Shown here in pieces: positions 36,879 to 46,468 of a stretch of DNA of 64,000 bases. The notes beneath the pieces are model-generated. The model had not been told where the DNA came from, did no database searches, and worked only from the letters and a program-made list of their open reading frames with translations. This DNA comes from Falsiroseomonas oleicola (GTDB taxonomy: Bacteria; Pseudomonadota; Alphaproteobacteria; Acetobacterales; Acetobacteraceae): contig NZ_JAERQM010000001.1 of NCBI RefSeq assembly GCF_019029495.1, positions 1,178,001-1,242,000 of the forward strand, in the 5' to 3' direction. Numbering within the stretch: position 1 is the stretch's first letter; each line of letters starts with the position of its first letter. Made by a program: the position numbers and the translations under genes.

Positions 36879-37592
36879 TCAGCGCGACAGCGCCGCGGCG
36901 ACGGTGCGGCCGAGGAAGGCGAGCGTGGTCGCCACCTGCCGCGTCGGCAGCGCCACCGCATCCCGCGCGCCGAGCGCCAGCAGGCAGGGCGTGCCGCAGG
37001 CCAGCGGCACGCGCACCAGCGCATCCCGCGTCACCAGCGCGGCGGCCTCGGCATGCAGCAGGGTCGCCTCCGTCACCTCCGTCCGCACCCGCGCATCGCG
37101 GCCCCGGCCGACCAGCCGGGTGACCGCCCCGGCGGGCAGGGGCAGGATGCCGGCGCGGCGGAAGGCGAAGGCCAGTTCGGGCGGGCGCTGCCGGTCGGGC
37201 GCGGCGGGGCTGGGCTCGGCCAGCAGATTGCAGCTTTCCACCCGCATCAGGGCGGGCAGTTCCTGGGTGACGCTTTCCACCACATCGCGCGCCCGCATCA
37301 GCGCCAGCACGGCGAGCCGCACCCGCATAACCAGCGTGGCGCCGGCCCGGCCATCCTCGACGGCGGCCAGCACCTCCGCCTCCAGCGCCCGGGTGCGGCT
37401 GCGCTCGGCGGCCACCATGGCCATCATGTGGTCGGCGAGGTTCTCGCCATGGATGCGGCGCGGCGGCACCAGGGCGCGATAGAGCTCCGGCCGCCGGGCC
37501 AGGAAATCCGGGTGGTCCCGCAGATACGCCGCGACCTCCTCGGCCATCGCATCAAGGGACGGGTCGAGGAGGGTCGCGGCGCAGCGTCTCAT
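36879..37592 (-). CDS. DUF484 family protein
   Basis: 237 residues starting MRRCAATLLDPSLDAMAEEV. The N-terminal VAAYLRDHPDFLARRPELYR is the DUF484 hallmark, followed by a coiled-coil helix (AAERSRTRALEAEVLAAV) and a GAF-like C-terminal region with LACGTPCLLALGARDAVALP. Function is unknown; it is encoded with xerC across proteobacteria. It lies directly upstream of xerC with a 59-bp gap made of two copies of a 29-bp repeat. Confidence 0.85.
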   Translation of the reverse strand: MRRCAATLLDPSLDAMAEEVAAYLRDHPDFLARRPELYRALVPPRRIHGENLADHMMAMVAAERSRTRALEAEVLAAVEDGRAGATLVMRVRLAVLALMRARDVVESVTQELPALMRVESCNLLAEPSPAAPDRQRPPELAFAFRRAGILPLPAGAVTRLVGRGRDARVRTEVTEATLLHAEAAALVTRDALVRVPLACGTPCLLALGARDAVALPTRQVATTLAFLGRTVAAALSR

Positions 37593-37701
37593 GACGATAT
37601 CGAGACCTTCTTGGCTATGGCCGGCGCATGCCACCGGCCAGGCGGCCACGACGCGCCTTGGTCACGCCCATGGCGTGCGCCGGCATGTCGCGGCGTCGAC
37701 C

Positions 37702-38358
37702 TCACAGGATGCTCTGCCCCGTCTTGGCCCAGTCGGCGAGGAAGGCGGAGAGGCCACTGTCGGTCAGCGGGTGCTTCAGCAATTGCCGGATGACGGCGGG
37801 CGGCAGGGTCGCCACATGCGCGCCCAGCTTGGCCGACTGCACCAGGTGGATCGGGTGGCGGACGGAGGCGACCAGCACCTCGGTCTTGATGCCCGGATAG
37901 TTGCGGTAGATCTGGACGATGTCGCCGATCAGCGTCATGCCATCGGTGGCGATGTCGTCCAGCCGGCCGACGAAGGGCGAGATGAAGGCGGCGCCGGCCT
38001 TGGCCGCGAGCAAAGCCTGGGCGGCGGAGAAGCACAGCGTGACATTGACCGGCGTGCCTTCCTGCGACAATGCCCGGCAGGTGCGCAGCCCGGCCTCCGT
38101 CAGCGGCACCTTCACCGCGACATTGGGGGCGATGTCGCGCAGATACTTGCCCTCGGCCAGCATGCCGGCGAAGTCGGTCGCGGTGACCTCCGCGCTCACG
38201 GGGCCTTCCGTGATCGCGCAGATCTCGGCGATCACCTCCGCCATCTTGCGCCCGGACTTGGCGATCAGGCTGGGATTGGTGGTGACGCCATCGACCAGGC
38301 CGGATTCCGCCAGGGACCGGATTTCGGCCACATCGGCGGTGTCCACGAAGAATTTCAT
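37702..38358 (-). CDS. Transaldolase / fructose-6-phosphate aldolase (TalC-type)
   Basis: 218 residues, the short transaldolase class. The N-terminal [13 protein letters not shown] and [13 protein letters not shown] are followed by [11 protein letters not shown], whose Lys forms the Schiff base. [15 protein letters not shown] and [12 protein letters not shown] complete the barrel. It acts in the non-oxidative pentose phosphate pathway. The ATG at 38358 has GGAAG 8 nt upstream. It reads away from priA and towards DUF484 and xerC. Confidence 0.93.
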   Translation of the reverse strand: MKFFVDTADVAEIRSLAESGLVDGVTTNPSLIAKSGRKMAEVIAEICAITEGPVSAEVTATDFAGMLAEGKYLRDIAPNVAVKVPLTEAGLRTCRALSQEGTPVNVTLCFSAAQALLAAKAGAAFISPFVGRLDDIATDGMTLIGDIVQIYRNYPGIKTEVLVASVRHPIHLVQSAKLGAHVATLPPAVIRQLLKHPLTDSGLSAFLADWAKTGQSIL

Positions 38359-38458
38359 CAGCCGCACTTCCTTCGGGCGCGCCGTGGCGGCGAATGATCT
38401 GGCCGCGCGGCGTTCCCAACAAACTTGTTTCGGTTTCGTTCGTCTCGGAGCCTAGAGC

Positions 38459-40684
38459 ATGCCCCTGCCCGGGTGGAAGTCATCGCAACCGAACCAACTG
38501 CCGGGCGTGGCTTCCGCGCCACGAATCCCGGTGCTGCTGCCGTTGCCACTTGCCGCCGGAGCCTATGACTACCGCATTCCGGCCGGCCTGTCCGTAGCGC
38601 CCGGCGATTTCGTGGTGGTGCCGCTGGGCGGGCGGGAGCTGGTGGGCGTCGCCTGGGATGGGGAGCCCGATCCCGACCTGTCGGAGCGCAAGCTGCGCGA
38701 CATCGCCGGGGTGATGGCGGCACCGCCGATGACGGCAACGCTGCGCCGCTTCGTCGCCTGGGTCGCCGGCTACACGCTGAGCGCGCCCGGCGCCGTGCTG
38801 CGCATGGCGATGAGCAGCCCGGCCGGCCTGGAACCGCCGCCGGCCCGCGCCGGCTGGCAGGCGGCGCCGGGCGGGCCGCCAACGAAACTCACCCCGGGTC
38901 GCGCCCGGGTGCTGGCGGCGCTGGCGCCGGGGCAGGTGCGGGCCGGGCCGGACCTCGCCGCGGCGGCGGGCGTCTCCCCCGGCGTGATCCGCGGCATGGC
39001 CGATGCCGGGCTGCTGGTGCCGGCGCTGCTGCCCCCGGGGCTTGCCTTCGACCCGCCGGACCTGGCGCGCCCCGGCCCGGTACTGGGGCCGGAGCAGGAT
39101 GCAGCGGCGGCGGCGCTGCGCGCGCAGGTGGCGTCGCGGGACTTCGGCGTGACGCTGCTGACCGGCGTCACCGGATCGGGCAAGACCGAGGTCTATCTCG
39201 ACGCCGTGGCGGAATGCCTGCGCCAGGGGCGGCAGGCGCTGGTGCTGCTGCCGGAAATCGCGCTGTCGGCGCAGTGGCTGGAGCGGTTCCGCAAGCGCTT
39301 CGGCGTCGATCCGGCGCTGTGGCATTCCGAGCTGGGCTCCAAGACCCGGGCCAGGACCTGGCGGGCGGTGGCGGAAGGCGAGGTGCAGGTGCTGGTCGGC
39401 GCCCGGTCGGCCCTGTTCCTGCCCTTCCCCGATCTCGGCCTGATCGTGGTGGATGAGGAGCATGAGACCGCCTTCAAGCAGGAGGAGGGCGTGGTCTATC
39501 ACGCCCGCGATATGGCGGTGGTGCGCGCCCGGCTGGCCAAGGCGAGCATCGTGCTGGTCTCCGCCACGCCTTCCCTCGAAACCCTGAACAATGTGGAGTC
39601 CGGCCGCTACCACCATCTCGACCTGCCGGAGCGCCACGGCGCGGCAGGGATGGCGGTGGTGGAGGCGCTGGACCTTCGCAAATTCCCCCCCGAGCGCGGC
39701 CGCTTCCTTTCCCCGGTCCTGGTGGAGGCCATCAAGAAAACACTGGCGCGGGGGGAGCAGGCGATGCTGTTCCTCAACCGGCGCGGCTATGCGCCGCTGA
39801 CGCTCTGCCGCGCCTGCGGCCACCGCATGCGCTGCCCGAACTGCACCGCCTGGCTGGTGGAACACCGCGCCCAGAAGCGCCTGCAATGCCACCATTGCGG
39901 CCATGCCGAGCCGATCCCGCCGGTCTGCCCCGAATGCAACGCCCCCGGCACGCTGACCCCGGTCGGCCCGGGGGTGGAGCGGGTGGTGGAGGAAGCCACG
40001 GCGCTGTTCCCCGATGCACGCCGCATCGTCATGGCCAGCGACACCATCCCCGGCCCCGCGGCGGCCGCGGCGGCGGCAGCGGCGATTTCCGACCGGCAGG
40101 TGGACCTCATCATCGGCACGCAGATCGTCGCCAAGGGCTGGCACTTTCCGGGGCTGACGCTGGTCGGCGTGGTGGATGCGGATCTCGGCCTGGCCGGCGG
40201 CGACCTGCGGGCCGCGGAGCGCACGCTGCAATTGCTGCACCAGGTGGCCGGCCGTGCCGGGCGGGCCGAGGCGCCGGGGCGGGTGCTGATGCAGACCTTC
40301 AACCCGGACCATCCGGTGATGCAGGCCCTCGTTTCCCACGATTTCGAAGCTTTCATGAGTGCCGAGGCCGCCGGACGCCGGCCGGGCCACTGGCCGCCCT
40401 TCGGCAGGCTGGCGGCCCTGGTGGTGAGTTCCGAGGATGAGCGGGAGGCCGACCGCGCCGCCCGCGACCTCGGCCTCGCGGCGCCGCGGGCGGAGGGGGT
40501 GGAGGTGCTGGGCCCGGCGCCGGCACCGCTGGCCCTGCTGCGCGGGCGACATCGGCGACGGCTGCTGCTGAAAGCCCGGAAGGATGTGCAGGTGCAGTCT
40601 CTGATCCGGGAATGGCTGGCACGGGTTGTGCTGCCGAATTCCGTGCGGGTCCAGGTGGATGTGGACCCGGTGGGGTTCATGTAG
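38459..40684 (+). CDS. priA: Primosomal replication helicase PriA
   Basis: 741 residues. The N-terminal DNA-binding domain is at about 20-110 ([17 protein letters not shown]). Walker A is [15 protein letters not shown] and the DExH box [15 protein letters not shown]. The zinc-binding cysteines are [13 protein letters not shown] and CHHCGH..CPEC. Helicase motifs V/VI are [16 protein letters not shown] and [13 protein letters not shown]. PriA restarts stalled replication forks. It is divergent from transaldolase; its last 8 bp overlap the convergent Abi-like gene. Confidence 0.97.
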   Translation: MPLPGWKSSQPNQLPGVASAPRIPVLLPLPLAAGAYDYRIPAGLSVAPGDFVVVPLGGRELVGVAWDGEPDPDLSERKLRDIAGVMAAPPMTATLRRFVAWVAGYTLSAPGAVLRMAMSSPAGLEPPPARAGWQAAPGGPPTKLTPGRARVLAALAPGQVRAGPDLAAAAGVSPGVIRGMADAGLLVPALLPPGLAFDPPDLARPGPVLGPEQDAAAAALRAQVASRDFGVTLLTGVTGSGKTEVYLDAVAECLRQGRQALVLLPEIALSAQWLERFRKRFGVDPALWHSELGSKTRARTWRAVAEGEVQVLVGARSALFLPFPDLGLIVVDEEHETAFKQEEGVVYHARDMAVVRARLAKASIVLVSATPSLETLNNVESGRYHHLDLPERHGAAGMAVVEALDLRKFPPERGRFLSPVLVEAIKKTLARGEQAMLFLNRRGYAPLTLCRACGHRMRCPNCTAWLVEHRAQKRLQCHHCGHAEPIPPVCPECNAPGTLTPVGPGVERVVEEATALFPDARRIVMASDTIPGPAAAAAAAAAISDRQVDLIIGTQIVAKGWHFPGLTLVGVVDADLGLAGGDLRAAERTLQLLHQVAGRAGRAEAPGRVLMQTFNPDHPVMQALVSHDFEAFMSAEAAGRRPGHWPPFGRLAALVVSSEDEREADRAARDLGLAAPRAEGVEVLGPAPAPLALLRGRHRRRLLLKARKDVQVQSLIREWLARVVLPNSVRVQVDVDPVGFM

Positions 40685-41366
40685 GCATGCGAGAGATCAG
40701 CATCGTCGCCTGCTGGCGACGATGCATCCACTGTGCCGCGGTCTGACTACGCCAGCCCACCAGTTCATGCAGCCGCTGGTAATCCGCTGTCAGATCGCGC
40801 TTGAAGATCGGCTCATGATGCGCAATCCGGTTGCGGAAGCGACGGATCAATTGCAGGTCCCGAAAGGCAATGGCCCGCAGGAAAGCGATGGGCGCTGCAG
40901 AGGGCGCATCTGGGAAGGCTGCCCGGAAGTTCGGTGCCCATAGGCGGTCATCCTGTCCCACCGTGAACAGATTCTCCCAGAAGGCGAATTTCAGCTCGGC
41001 AATGACCTTGCCCGTTGTGGGCTGGCGGGCGGCGACGGCACGCAGATCGGCTTCCGGATTGTAGTCCGATTGGCGCCTGGGACGTGGAAGGCTGCGCAGG
41101 AAGCCATTGGACCATGGCCATGTCGCACCATGAACCCGTTGCACTGCTTCGGCCACGCCGTTGCGCATGGCGACTTCGCAAATCTGGAGGGGCACGAGAA
41201 AGGCAGCCGAAACGGCCAGATTCCAGTCGTAGAGCGCAAGCGCTTCCGCGCGATCATTGGCGCGGGCCTGGAGGTAGGTGGCGAAGCGCGGCGCCGAGAT
41301 GACCGCCGGCAACTCCTGGAGTTCTCTCGAGGTGTAGGCCAAATGGGCCTGCTCGAATGAAGCCAC
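40677..41366 (-). CDS. Abi-like (HEPN-type) protein
   Basis: 229 residues, all-helical. The C-terminal motif [11 protein letters not shown] (residues 178-188) matches Abi_2/AbiD-type proteins and the RxxxxH of HEPN RNases. An N-terminal part has [18 protein letters not shown], also typical of this family. Some members abort phage infection, others are toxins; no antitoxin-like gene is adjacent. Codon use is less GC-biased than neighbours. Its 3' end overlaps the priA stop by 8 bp, suggesting it was acquired next to priA. Confidence 0.75.
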   Translation of the reverse strand: MASFEQAHLAYTSRELQELPAVISAPRFATYLQARANDRAEALALYDWNLAVSAAFLVPLQICEVAMRNGVAEAVQRVHGATWPWSNGFLRSLPRPRRQSDYNPEADLRAVAARQPTTGKVIAELKFAFWENLFTVGQDDRLWAPNFRAAFPDAPSAAPIAFLRAIAFRDLQLIRRFRNRIAHHEPIFKRDLTADYQRLHELVGWRSQTAAQWMHRRQQATMLISRMPT

Positions 41367-41520
41367 CCCGGCCTTCCGCAGATTGTTTCCACATCAGCAC
41401 TATCCGCGCAGATGCGGCTGGTCAATTGCGTGTTGAATTTCCGGCTGATCGACCCTAAAAACTGTCCATCAGGCTTTGAGAATGCGGGCGTGAGCCCCCC
41501 CTCATCGTCGGCAGATAGCG

Positions 41521-41545
41521 AAAGCCCGCCGCAAGGCGGGCTTTT
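41521..41545. terminator. Intrinsic terminator
   Basis: The arms AAAGCCCGCC and GGCGGGCTTT surround the loop GCAA, with a T-run on the plus strand and an A-run start on the other side, so it can work in both directions. It lies between the Abi-like gene promoter region and the small membrane protein gene, which ends 20 bp away and probably uses it. Confidence 0.85.
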
Positions 41546-41565
41546 TGCGTTGCGGCCCGGGACGG

Positions 41566-41808
41566 TCACCCCCGCCGGCGCAGCGCTTCCTCCACCAACT
41601 GCCGGTCGCGCGCCTCGCTGCGACGGCCGTGCACCACGGCCAGCGCCCAGATCACGGCGATGCCCCAGGCTGCCTGGCCGGCGACGAAGGGCAGCAGGAT
41701 GAACAGCAGGCCGCCGATCCACAGCAGCCCGTTGAACACGGACTGGAAGGGCTTGCCCGACATCAGGATGGCGAGCGGCGGGACGATCAAGGCGAGGAGG
41801 TACATCAT
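41566..41808 (-). CDS. Small two-helix membrane protein (YqaE/Pmp3-like)
   Basis: 80 residues with two hydrophobic helices (MYLLALIVPPLAILMSGKP and IGGLLFILLPFVAGQAAWG) and a charged C-terminal tail (RRSEARDRQLVEEALRRRG). The first helix with its LIVPPLAIL resembles Pmp3/YqaE stress-response proteotides, although the loop is longer. Start 41808 or 41805: AGGGG lies 4 and 7 nt upstream respectively. Downstream of an ACT-like gene on the same strand. Confidence 0.6.
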   Translation of the reverse strand: MMYLLALIVPPLAILMSGKPFQSVFNGLLWIGGLLFILLPFVAGQAAWGIAVIWALAVVHGRRSEARDRQLVEEALRRRG

Positions 41809-41859
41809 GATACCCCTCATATCGCCCTGGCACCCCCGCGGTTCAATCGGCCGGGCCGG

Positions 41860-42156
41860 TCACGCCGCCGTTGCCAGTTCGAGGTTCCGCACCACCCGGC
41901 CCTCCATCGCCTCCACCCGCCGGGCACCGACGATCTGGCCGAGATTGCCGGCCACCAGATGCACCATGCAGAGTGGCATGGCGTGCAGCGCCACTTCCAC
42001 CCGCATCACCTCCCCTTCCCGCGTCGCGCGGACCAGGTCGGGGGTCAGGTCGCGCTTGGCGAAAGGCTCGAGCACGCGCGGCAGCAGGCCGGGAAAGGCA
42101 TCGGCAGTGACGGTGAAGCGCGCCGCGCAAAGCGGCTCGGGATCGTAGAAGGACAT
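41860..42156 (-). CDS. ACT-domain-like small protein
   Basis: 98 residues starting MSFYDPEPLCAARFTVTADAFPG. The alternation beta-alpha-beta (ARFTVTADAFPGLLPRVLEPFAKRDLTPDLVRA, broken by conserved Pro) with a final VVRNLELA strand resembles stand-alone ACT modules such as acetolactate synthase small subunits. It could bind an amino acid or assist a partner enzyme; no biosynthetic gene is adjacent. Assignment by fold pattern only. Confidence 0.45.
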   Translation of the reverse strand: MSFYDPEPLCAARFTVTADAFPGLLPRVLEPFAKRDLTPDLVRATREGEVMRVEVALHAMPLCMVHLVAGNLGQIVGARRVEAMEGRVVRNLELATAA

Positions 42157-42212
42157 GGGGAGAGACTCCGGATCGGGAACGAAGGACCGTGAAGGCACCC
42201 GGCCGCGCGCGA

Positions 42213-42231
42213 CCACACCCTGGGGGTGTGG
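42213..42231. other. Short GC-rich hairpin
   Basis: CCACACCC and GGGTGTGG pair around a three-base centre, in the gap between the ACT-like gene and the MscS-type gene. Another hairpin (GGCCGGG..CGGCCC) follows. It may end the large upstream minus-strand gene, although there is no T-run. Confidence 0.4.
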
Positions 42232-42287
42232 GGTCAGGCGGCCGGGCCGGTAATTCGGCCCGTGAGGATCCGGAAGGTCATCACACC

Positions 42288-44621
42288 CTAGCTCTTAGCG
42301 GGTTGCGGCGCGGCGGGGAAGTCCTCTCCTTCCTCCGCCGGATGGCGCGGCTGCTGGCGCTCGATGACCAGCTTCTGGTGCGGATAGGGAATCTCGATGC
42401 CGAGCTGGTCGAAGCGCTGCTTGATGCGGCGGTTGAACTCGCGCCCGATGCTCCAGCGCGCCATCGGCTCGCCCTTGATGCGGGCGCGGATGAGCACGCC
42501 GGAATCGGCCAGCCGCTCGACGCCCAGCACCTCCAGCTCGTCGCGGATGATCGGGTTGAACTTCGGGTCGGCGCGGATATCCGCCGCCACGTCCCGCATC
42601 ACCTCCACCACCCGGTCGGTGTCCTCGCCATAGCCGACGCTGACATCCAGCACGGCGAAGGAGAAGTCGCGCGTCATGTTGGTCACGGTGGTGACGGCGC
42701 TGAAGGGGATGATGTGGATAGAGCCATCCTGCGCCCGCAGGCGGATGGAGCGGATGGACAATTGCTCCACCACGCCGGCCAGCCCGCCGACCGAGACCAC
42801 GTCGCCCACCGCGACCGCATCCTCGAACAGCAGGAAGATGCCGGTGATGACGTCCCGCACCAGGGTCTGCGACCCGAAGCCGATGGCCAGGCCGATGACG
42901 CCGGCGCCGGCGATCAGCGGGGCGACATTGACGCCGATCTCGGTCAGCACGTTCAGCGCCACGAAGACGATGATGGTGCCGGACAGGATGGTGCGCAGCA
43001 TCGGCAGCAGGGTGCGCACCCGGGCGCTGCGCGACGCCTGGGCATCGCGGGACAGGCGGACCAGGTAGCGCTGGATGGCGGCATTCGCCACTTCCCACAC
43101 CGTGATGGCGACGATCACCGTCAGCCCCACCGAGATCAGGGAGGCCAGCAGCCGGGCGCCGAGCTGGCCGCGCGCGAACCAGGCGAAGGCGGAAACGCCC
43201 CAGGCTTCCAGCAGGAACAGCAGGGTGATGACCATGATGAGGGCGCTGACGATGCCCTTCAGCACCGGCAGGTAGCGGTTAGCGCGGGCCTCCAGCCCCG
43301 GATAGCGGCGCGCCAGGTCATGGCCGACGCTGAAGCCGCGGTTGATGGCCCGCCGCAGCAGCTCATCCGCCAGCTTGGCGATGCCGAGGATGGCCAGGGT
43401 GATGACGGAAACGCGCAGCAGCCGCTCGAACCCGTCCCGCACCTCCAGCGCCCAGACACCCCACAGCGCCATCAGCCAGAGAATGGCGATCAGGTGCCAG
43501 ATCTCCGCCAGCCGGTCGCGCAGGCTGCGCATCAGACGGCGCATGCGGTCCGGCTGGTCGCCGGGCCGGAGCTCGGGCGCGCGCAGCAGATCGGCCATGG
43601 CGCCGCGGTTCTGCAGGATGACGATGATGAGCAGCAGGGAGACGACCAGCGCCGCCAGCCGCAGGATGCCGTCATAGGCGGCCCAGGGCAGGCCGAACAG
43701 CAGCCCGGCCTCGGCCACCGCGTAGCTGAAGATGGCGATGCTGGCGATGCGGCGCACCCAGACGGTCACATAGGCCGCCGTCTCGTCCAGGCAGGGCACC
43801 AGCCGCAGATGGCTCGACGCCGGGGAGAACAGCATGCGGCAGACCGCCATCACCGCCCGCAGCGCGATATAGGCGTTGTTGGCGGTCAGCAGCACCAGTT
43901 CGGTGGTCGGCAGCGGCCGCACCGCGCCGATCATGCCGTAGGAGATGACGGCGAAGGCGACCAGCGGCAGGAGGTCCAGCACCAGCCGGGCCAGCACCAG
44001 CGGCACCCGGCGCATCCAGGTCCAGGGGTCCTCTGCCGCAGGGGCCATGGAATCCAGCCGCTCCGACCAGCGGCGCAGGCTGCGCCGCGCCAGCCATTCG
44101 GCCAGCAGGCCCGCGCCGAACAGCAGCATCAGCTTCCAGGCGGCGTCGATGACGCGGGTCTGGGTGACCGGGTCGCGTGCCAGGTCGGAGGCCCAGCGCG
44201 CGACCGAAGGCAGGTCCGTCGCCGCTTCCGCCGCCGCCACCAGGCTTTCGGAGATGCCCTGCAGGCGCTGGGAGGCGCCCATCAGCAATTGCGCGCCCAG
44301 CGTGTTCGGCGCCAGCAGCGCCGGCGCTTCCGCGGCCGGCGGCGCGGCCGGACTTGCCTCGGGCGGCGTGGCCGCGCCGGTCGTGGGGGTGCCCGTGCTC
44401 GTGCCCGCTGCCGGGGCGGCGGCGCGCTGGGCGGCCAGCAGCGTCTCCAGGTTGCGCAGCAGTTCCGTGCGCGCCGCGTCGTTGCGGAGCGTGGCGAGCA
44501 GCCGATCCAGCTCCGCCGAGGCCGGGGCTGCGGCGGTTGGTGGCGCCGCCGGGGTCTGGGCGAGGGCCGGGCCGCCAAGCAGCAGCGCCAGCAGGGGGAG
44601 AAGACGGAAAAGGACGCGCAT
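42288..44621 (-). CDS. Large MscS-family mechanosensitive channel protein
   Basis: 777 residues. A signal peptide (LLPLLALLLGGPALAQ) and an Ala/Pro-rich periplasmic region of about 110 residues are followed by about ten hydrophobic helices. The MscS core is at about 520-740, with pore helix AGAGVIGLAIGFGSQTLVRD and the beta domain starting FLLFEDAVAVGDVV. The cytosolic end (RRIKQRFDQLGIEIPYP) is classic MscS. It resembles YbiO/YnaI-type long members, which open under membrane tension to release solutes. It stands alone. Confidence 0.92.
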   Translation of the reverse strand: MRVLFRLLPLLALLLGGPALAQTPAAPPTAAAPASAELDRLLATLRNDAARTELLRNLETLLAAQRAAAPAAGTSTGTPTTGAATPPEASPAAPPAAEAPALLAPNTLGAQLLMGASQRLQGISESLVAAAEAATDLPSVARWASDLARDPVTQTRVIDAAWKLMLLFGAGLLAEWLARRSLRRWSERLDSMAPAAEDPWTWMRRVPLVLARLVLDLLPLVAFAVISYGMIGAVRPLPTTELVLLTANNAYIALRAVMAVCRMLFSPASSHLRLVPCLDETAAYVTVWVRRIASIAIFSYAVAEAGLLFGLPWAAYDGILRLAALVVSLLLIIVILQNRGAMADLLRAPELRPGDQPDRMRRLMRSLRDRLAEIWHLIAILWLMALWGVWALEVRDGFERLLRVSVITLAILGIAKLADELLRRAINRGFSVGHDLARRYPGLEARANRYLPVLKGIVSALIMVITLLFLLEAWGVSAFAWFARGQLGARLLASLISVGLTVIVAITVWEVANAAIQRYLVRLSRDAQASRSARVRTLLPMLRTILSGTIIVFVALNVLTEIGVNVAPLIAGAGVIGLAIGFGSQTLVRDVITGIFLLFEDAVAVGDVVSVGGLAGVVEQLSIRSIRLRAQDGSIHIIPFSAVTTVTNMTRDFSFAVLDVSVGYGEDTDRVVEVMRDVAADIRADPKFNPIIRDELEVLGVERLADSGVLIRARIKGEPMARWSIGREFNRRIKQRFDQLGIEIPYPHQKLVIERQQPRHPAEEGEDFPAAPQPAKS

Positions 44622-44741
44622 GCGGCAGGGTGAACCCTTTTCGACCCTCGCCGGTCAACCCTTGATCCTTGCGGCATCGCACCCAAGGGAAATGCGCGCC
44701 GCCATGTTGCGGCGCAGCGCGTCCCAGCGGAGGATGGGCGC

Positions 44742-45941
44742 GTGAGCCCCACCTCCCCCTCCCTGCCCCGCATCATGCTGGCCCTGATGGCGGCGCATCT
44801 GGCCGGGATGGGGGCCTTCCTGACCGTGCCTGTGCTGGCCCCGGCCATGGCGGCGGAAACCGGCGTGCCGGCGAGCCTGGCCGGGCTGCACACCGCTTTG
44901 GTCTATGCCGGGGCGCTGGTGACCGGGCCGCTGACCGGGCCGCTGATCCGCCGCTGGGGCGGGGTGCGGATGTTGCAGGTGGCCATGGTGGTGCTGGGCT
45001 GCGGCATCGCCCTGGCGGCGCTCGGCCATCCCGTGGCGCTGGCGGCCTCCGCCGTGCTGGCCGGGATGGGGCATGGGCCGGTGACGCCGGGAGGAAGCCA
45101 TCTGATCGCCGCCCACACGCCGGCGCGACGTCGCGCATTGGTGTTCAGCCTGAAGCAGGCCGGGGTGCCGCTGGGGGCCATGGTGGTCGCCGCTTTGGCG
45201 CCGGCCATCGCGCTTCTGGCCGGCTGGCGCGTCGCGATCCTGTGCATGGCCGGCATCGCCTTCCTGGTGGCGCTGCTGATCCAGCCGCTGCGCGCGGGGC
45301 TGGACGGGGAACGCGACCGGCCGGGGGCGAGTGCCGGGCTGCTGGCGGTGCTGCGCGAATCGGCGGCCAATGTCGGGCTGCTGCGCACCGACCCGGCTTT
45401 GGCGCGGCTGACGGTGATGGCCTGCGGCTACGGCATCGCGCAGTTCTGCTTCTCCACCTTCTTCGTCGCCTTCCAGGTGGCCAGCCTCGGCACCAGCCTG
45501 GCGGAGGCCGGGTTGCGGCTGGCCCTGGCCCAGGCGGCCGGGGTGGTCGGGCGCATCTTCTGGGCGGTGCTGGCGGACCGCTTCGGCGCCTCCCCGGTCA
45601 TGGCCATCTGCGGTCTGGGGGCGGCGGTGGCCGGGGTGGCGCTGGTCTTCGCGGCGCCGGACTGGCCCGGCGTGCTGGTGATCGCCGCCGGCATGCTGAT
45701 GGGCGCGACCGCCATCGGCTGGAACGGCGTGATGCTGGCCGAGGCCGCGCGGCTGGCCCCGCCCGGCCAGGTGGGCGGCGCCACCGCGGCGCTGTCCTTC
45801 GCCTTCGGCATGACCATGCTGGTGGCCCCGCCGGCCTTTTCCGCGCTGATCGGCCTGACCGGCGGCTATGCGGCCGGCTTCGCCATGTGCGTCGTCGCCG
45901 TGCTGGTCGGCGCGGTGGCCATTGCCGGTGCCCGGAAATAG
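44742..45941 (+). CDS. Major facilitator superfamily transporter
   Basis: 399 residues with 12 predicted helices. Motif A-like sequence is GPLIRRWGGVRM between helices 2 and 3, and a second copy ADRFGASPV appears after helix 8. The GTG start at 44742 has GGAGGA 7 nt upstream. The alternating charge-poor helices suit a drug, sugar-acid or cyanate-type exporter, and the substrate cannot be inferred. It is divergent from the MscS-type gene. Confidence 0.85.
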   Translation: MSPTSPSLPRIMLALMAAHLAGMGAFLTVPVLAPAMAAETGVPASLAGLHTALVYAGALVTGPLTGPLIRRWGGVRMLQVAMVVLGCGIALAALGHPVALAASAVLAGMGHGPVTPGGSHLIAAHTPARRRALVFSLKQAGVPLGAMVVAALAPAIALLAGWRVAILCMAGIAFLVALLIQPLRAGLDGERDRPGASAGLLAVLRESAANVGLLRTDPALARLTVMACGYGIAQFCFSTFFVAFQVASLGTSLAEAGLRLALAQAAGVVGRIFWAVLADRFGASPVMAICGLGAAVAGVALVFAAPDWPGVLVIAAGMLMGATAIGWNGVMLAEAARLAPPGQVGGATAALSFAFGMTMLVAPPAFSALIGLTGGYAAGFAMCVVAVLVGAVAIAGARK

Positions 45942-46001
45942 CAAGGCCCTGAATAGCCCCGCCGGCTTGCCCCCGTCGCGGGACGTGCCATCTTGGCGTC
46001 C

Positions 46002-46196
46002 ATGACAACCTTCCTCACCGTCCTTGTGGGCGTCTCCATGTTCGCCACCCTTGGCGTGATGCTGGCCGGCATGCTGGGCCTGGCGCGCAGCGAGGCCGGA
46101 GGCGGCGCCCGCTCCAACCGCCTGATGCGCTGGCGGGTGACCATGCAGGGCGTGACCCTGGTGCTGTTCCTGCTGCTGCTGATGGCGCGGGGTTAG
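46002..46196 (+). CDS. Twin-helix HIG1-like membrane protein
   Basis: 64 residues. Helix 1 is LTVLVGVSMFATLGVMLAGML, the connecting loop is basic (RSNRLMRWRV), and helix 2 is TLVLFLLLLMA. The RSNRLMRWRVxxQG loop is the bacterial HIG1 (hypoxia-induced) pattern, a family linked to respiratory supercomplexes. It is a short gene with an ATG at 46002; a TTG at 45993 is in frame. Confidence 0.75.
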   Translation: MTTFLTVLVGVSMFATLGVMLAGMLGLARSEAGGGARSNRLMRWRVTMQGVTLVLFLLLLMARG

Positions 46197-46201
46197 GCGT
46201 G

Positions 46202-46265
46202 GCAGGCCGGTCGCATGACCGGTCTGAGCGCCCGAATGGGCGCCGCCGCCAATGCGGCGAAGCCA
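46202..46265 (-). repeat. Dispersed palindromic repeat, copy 3
   Basis: Read on the minus strand it contains TTGGCTTCGCCGCATTGGC, GCGCCCATTCGGGCGC, and an ACCGGTC..GACCGG pair, the same layout as the 14.8-kb copy. It starts 6 bp after the HIG1-like stop. Confidence 0.85.
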
Positions 46266-46349
46266 AGATGCGCGGATGCGCGGCGCCCGGCGTGTGAGGG
46301 GCGGCCCGGAGCGGTACGCGAAGGGACGTCGAGGTATGGGCAGGCTGCC

Positions 46350-46378
46350 TTGCCCGCGCGAAGCACCGGCCCTATGGT
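46350..46378 (+). promoter_or_regulatory. Candidate promoter for etfBA
   Basis: TTGCCC at 46350-46355 is 17 bp from TATGGT at 46373-46378, a reasonable sigma-70 match in GC-rich DNA. An 18-bp palindrome lies just downstream. Confidence 0.4.
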
Positions 46379-46398
46379 CGGCGCCGTTTTCGTCACGT

Positions 46399-46416
46399 CT
46401 TTCGCAGTTGCGAAAG
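46399..46416. promoter_or_regulatory. Perfect 18-bp palindrome upstream of etfBA
   Basis: CTTTCGCAGTTGCGAAAG has exact 8-bp arms around GT. It lies about 20 bp downstream of a candidate -10 and 52 bp before the etfB start, a position suited to a repressor operator. I do not recognise the cognate regulator. Confidence 0.65.
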
Positions 46417-46468
46417 GCGACCGGCGCCGAGACTGCGCGCCGCGCAACGACCAGGGACCCGGCACAGA

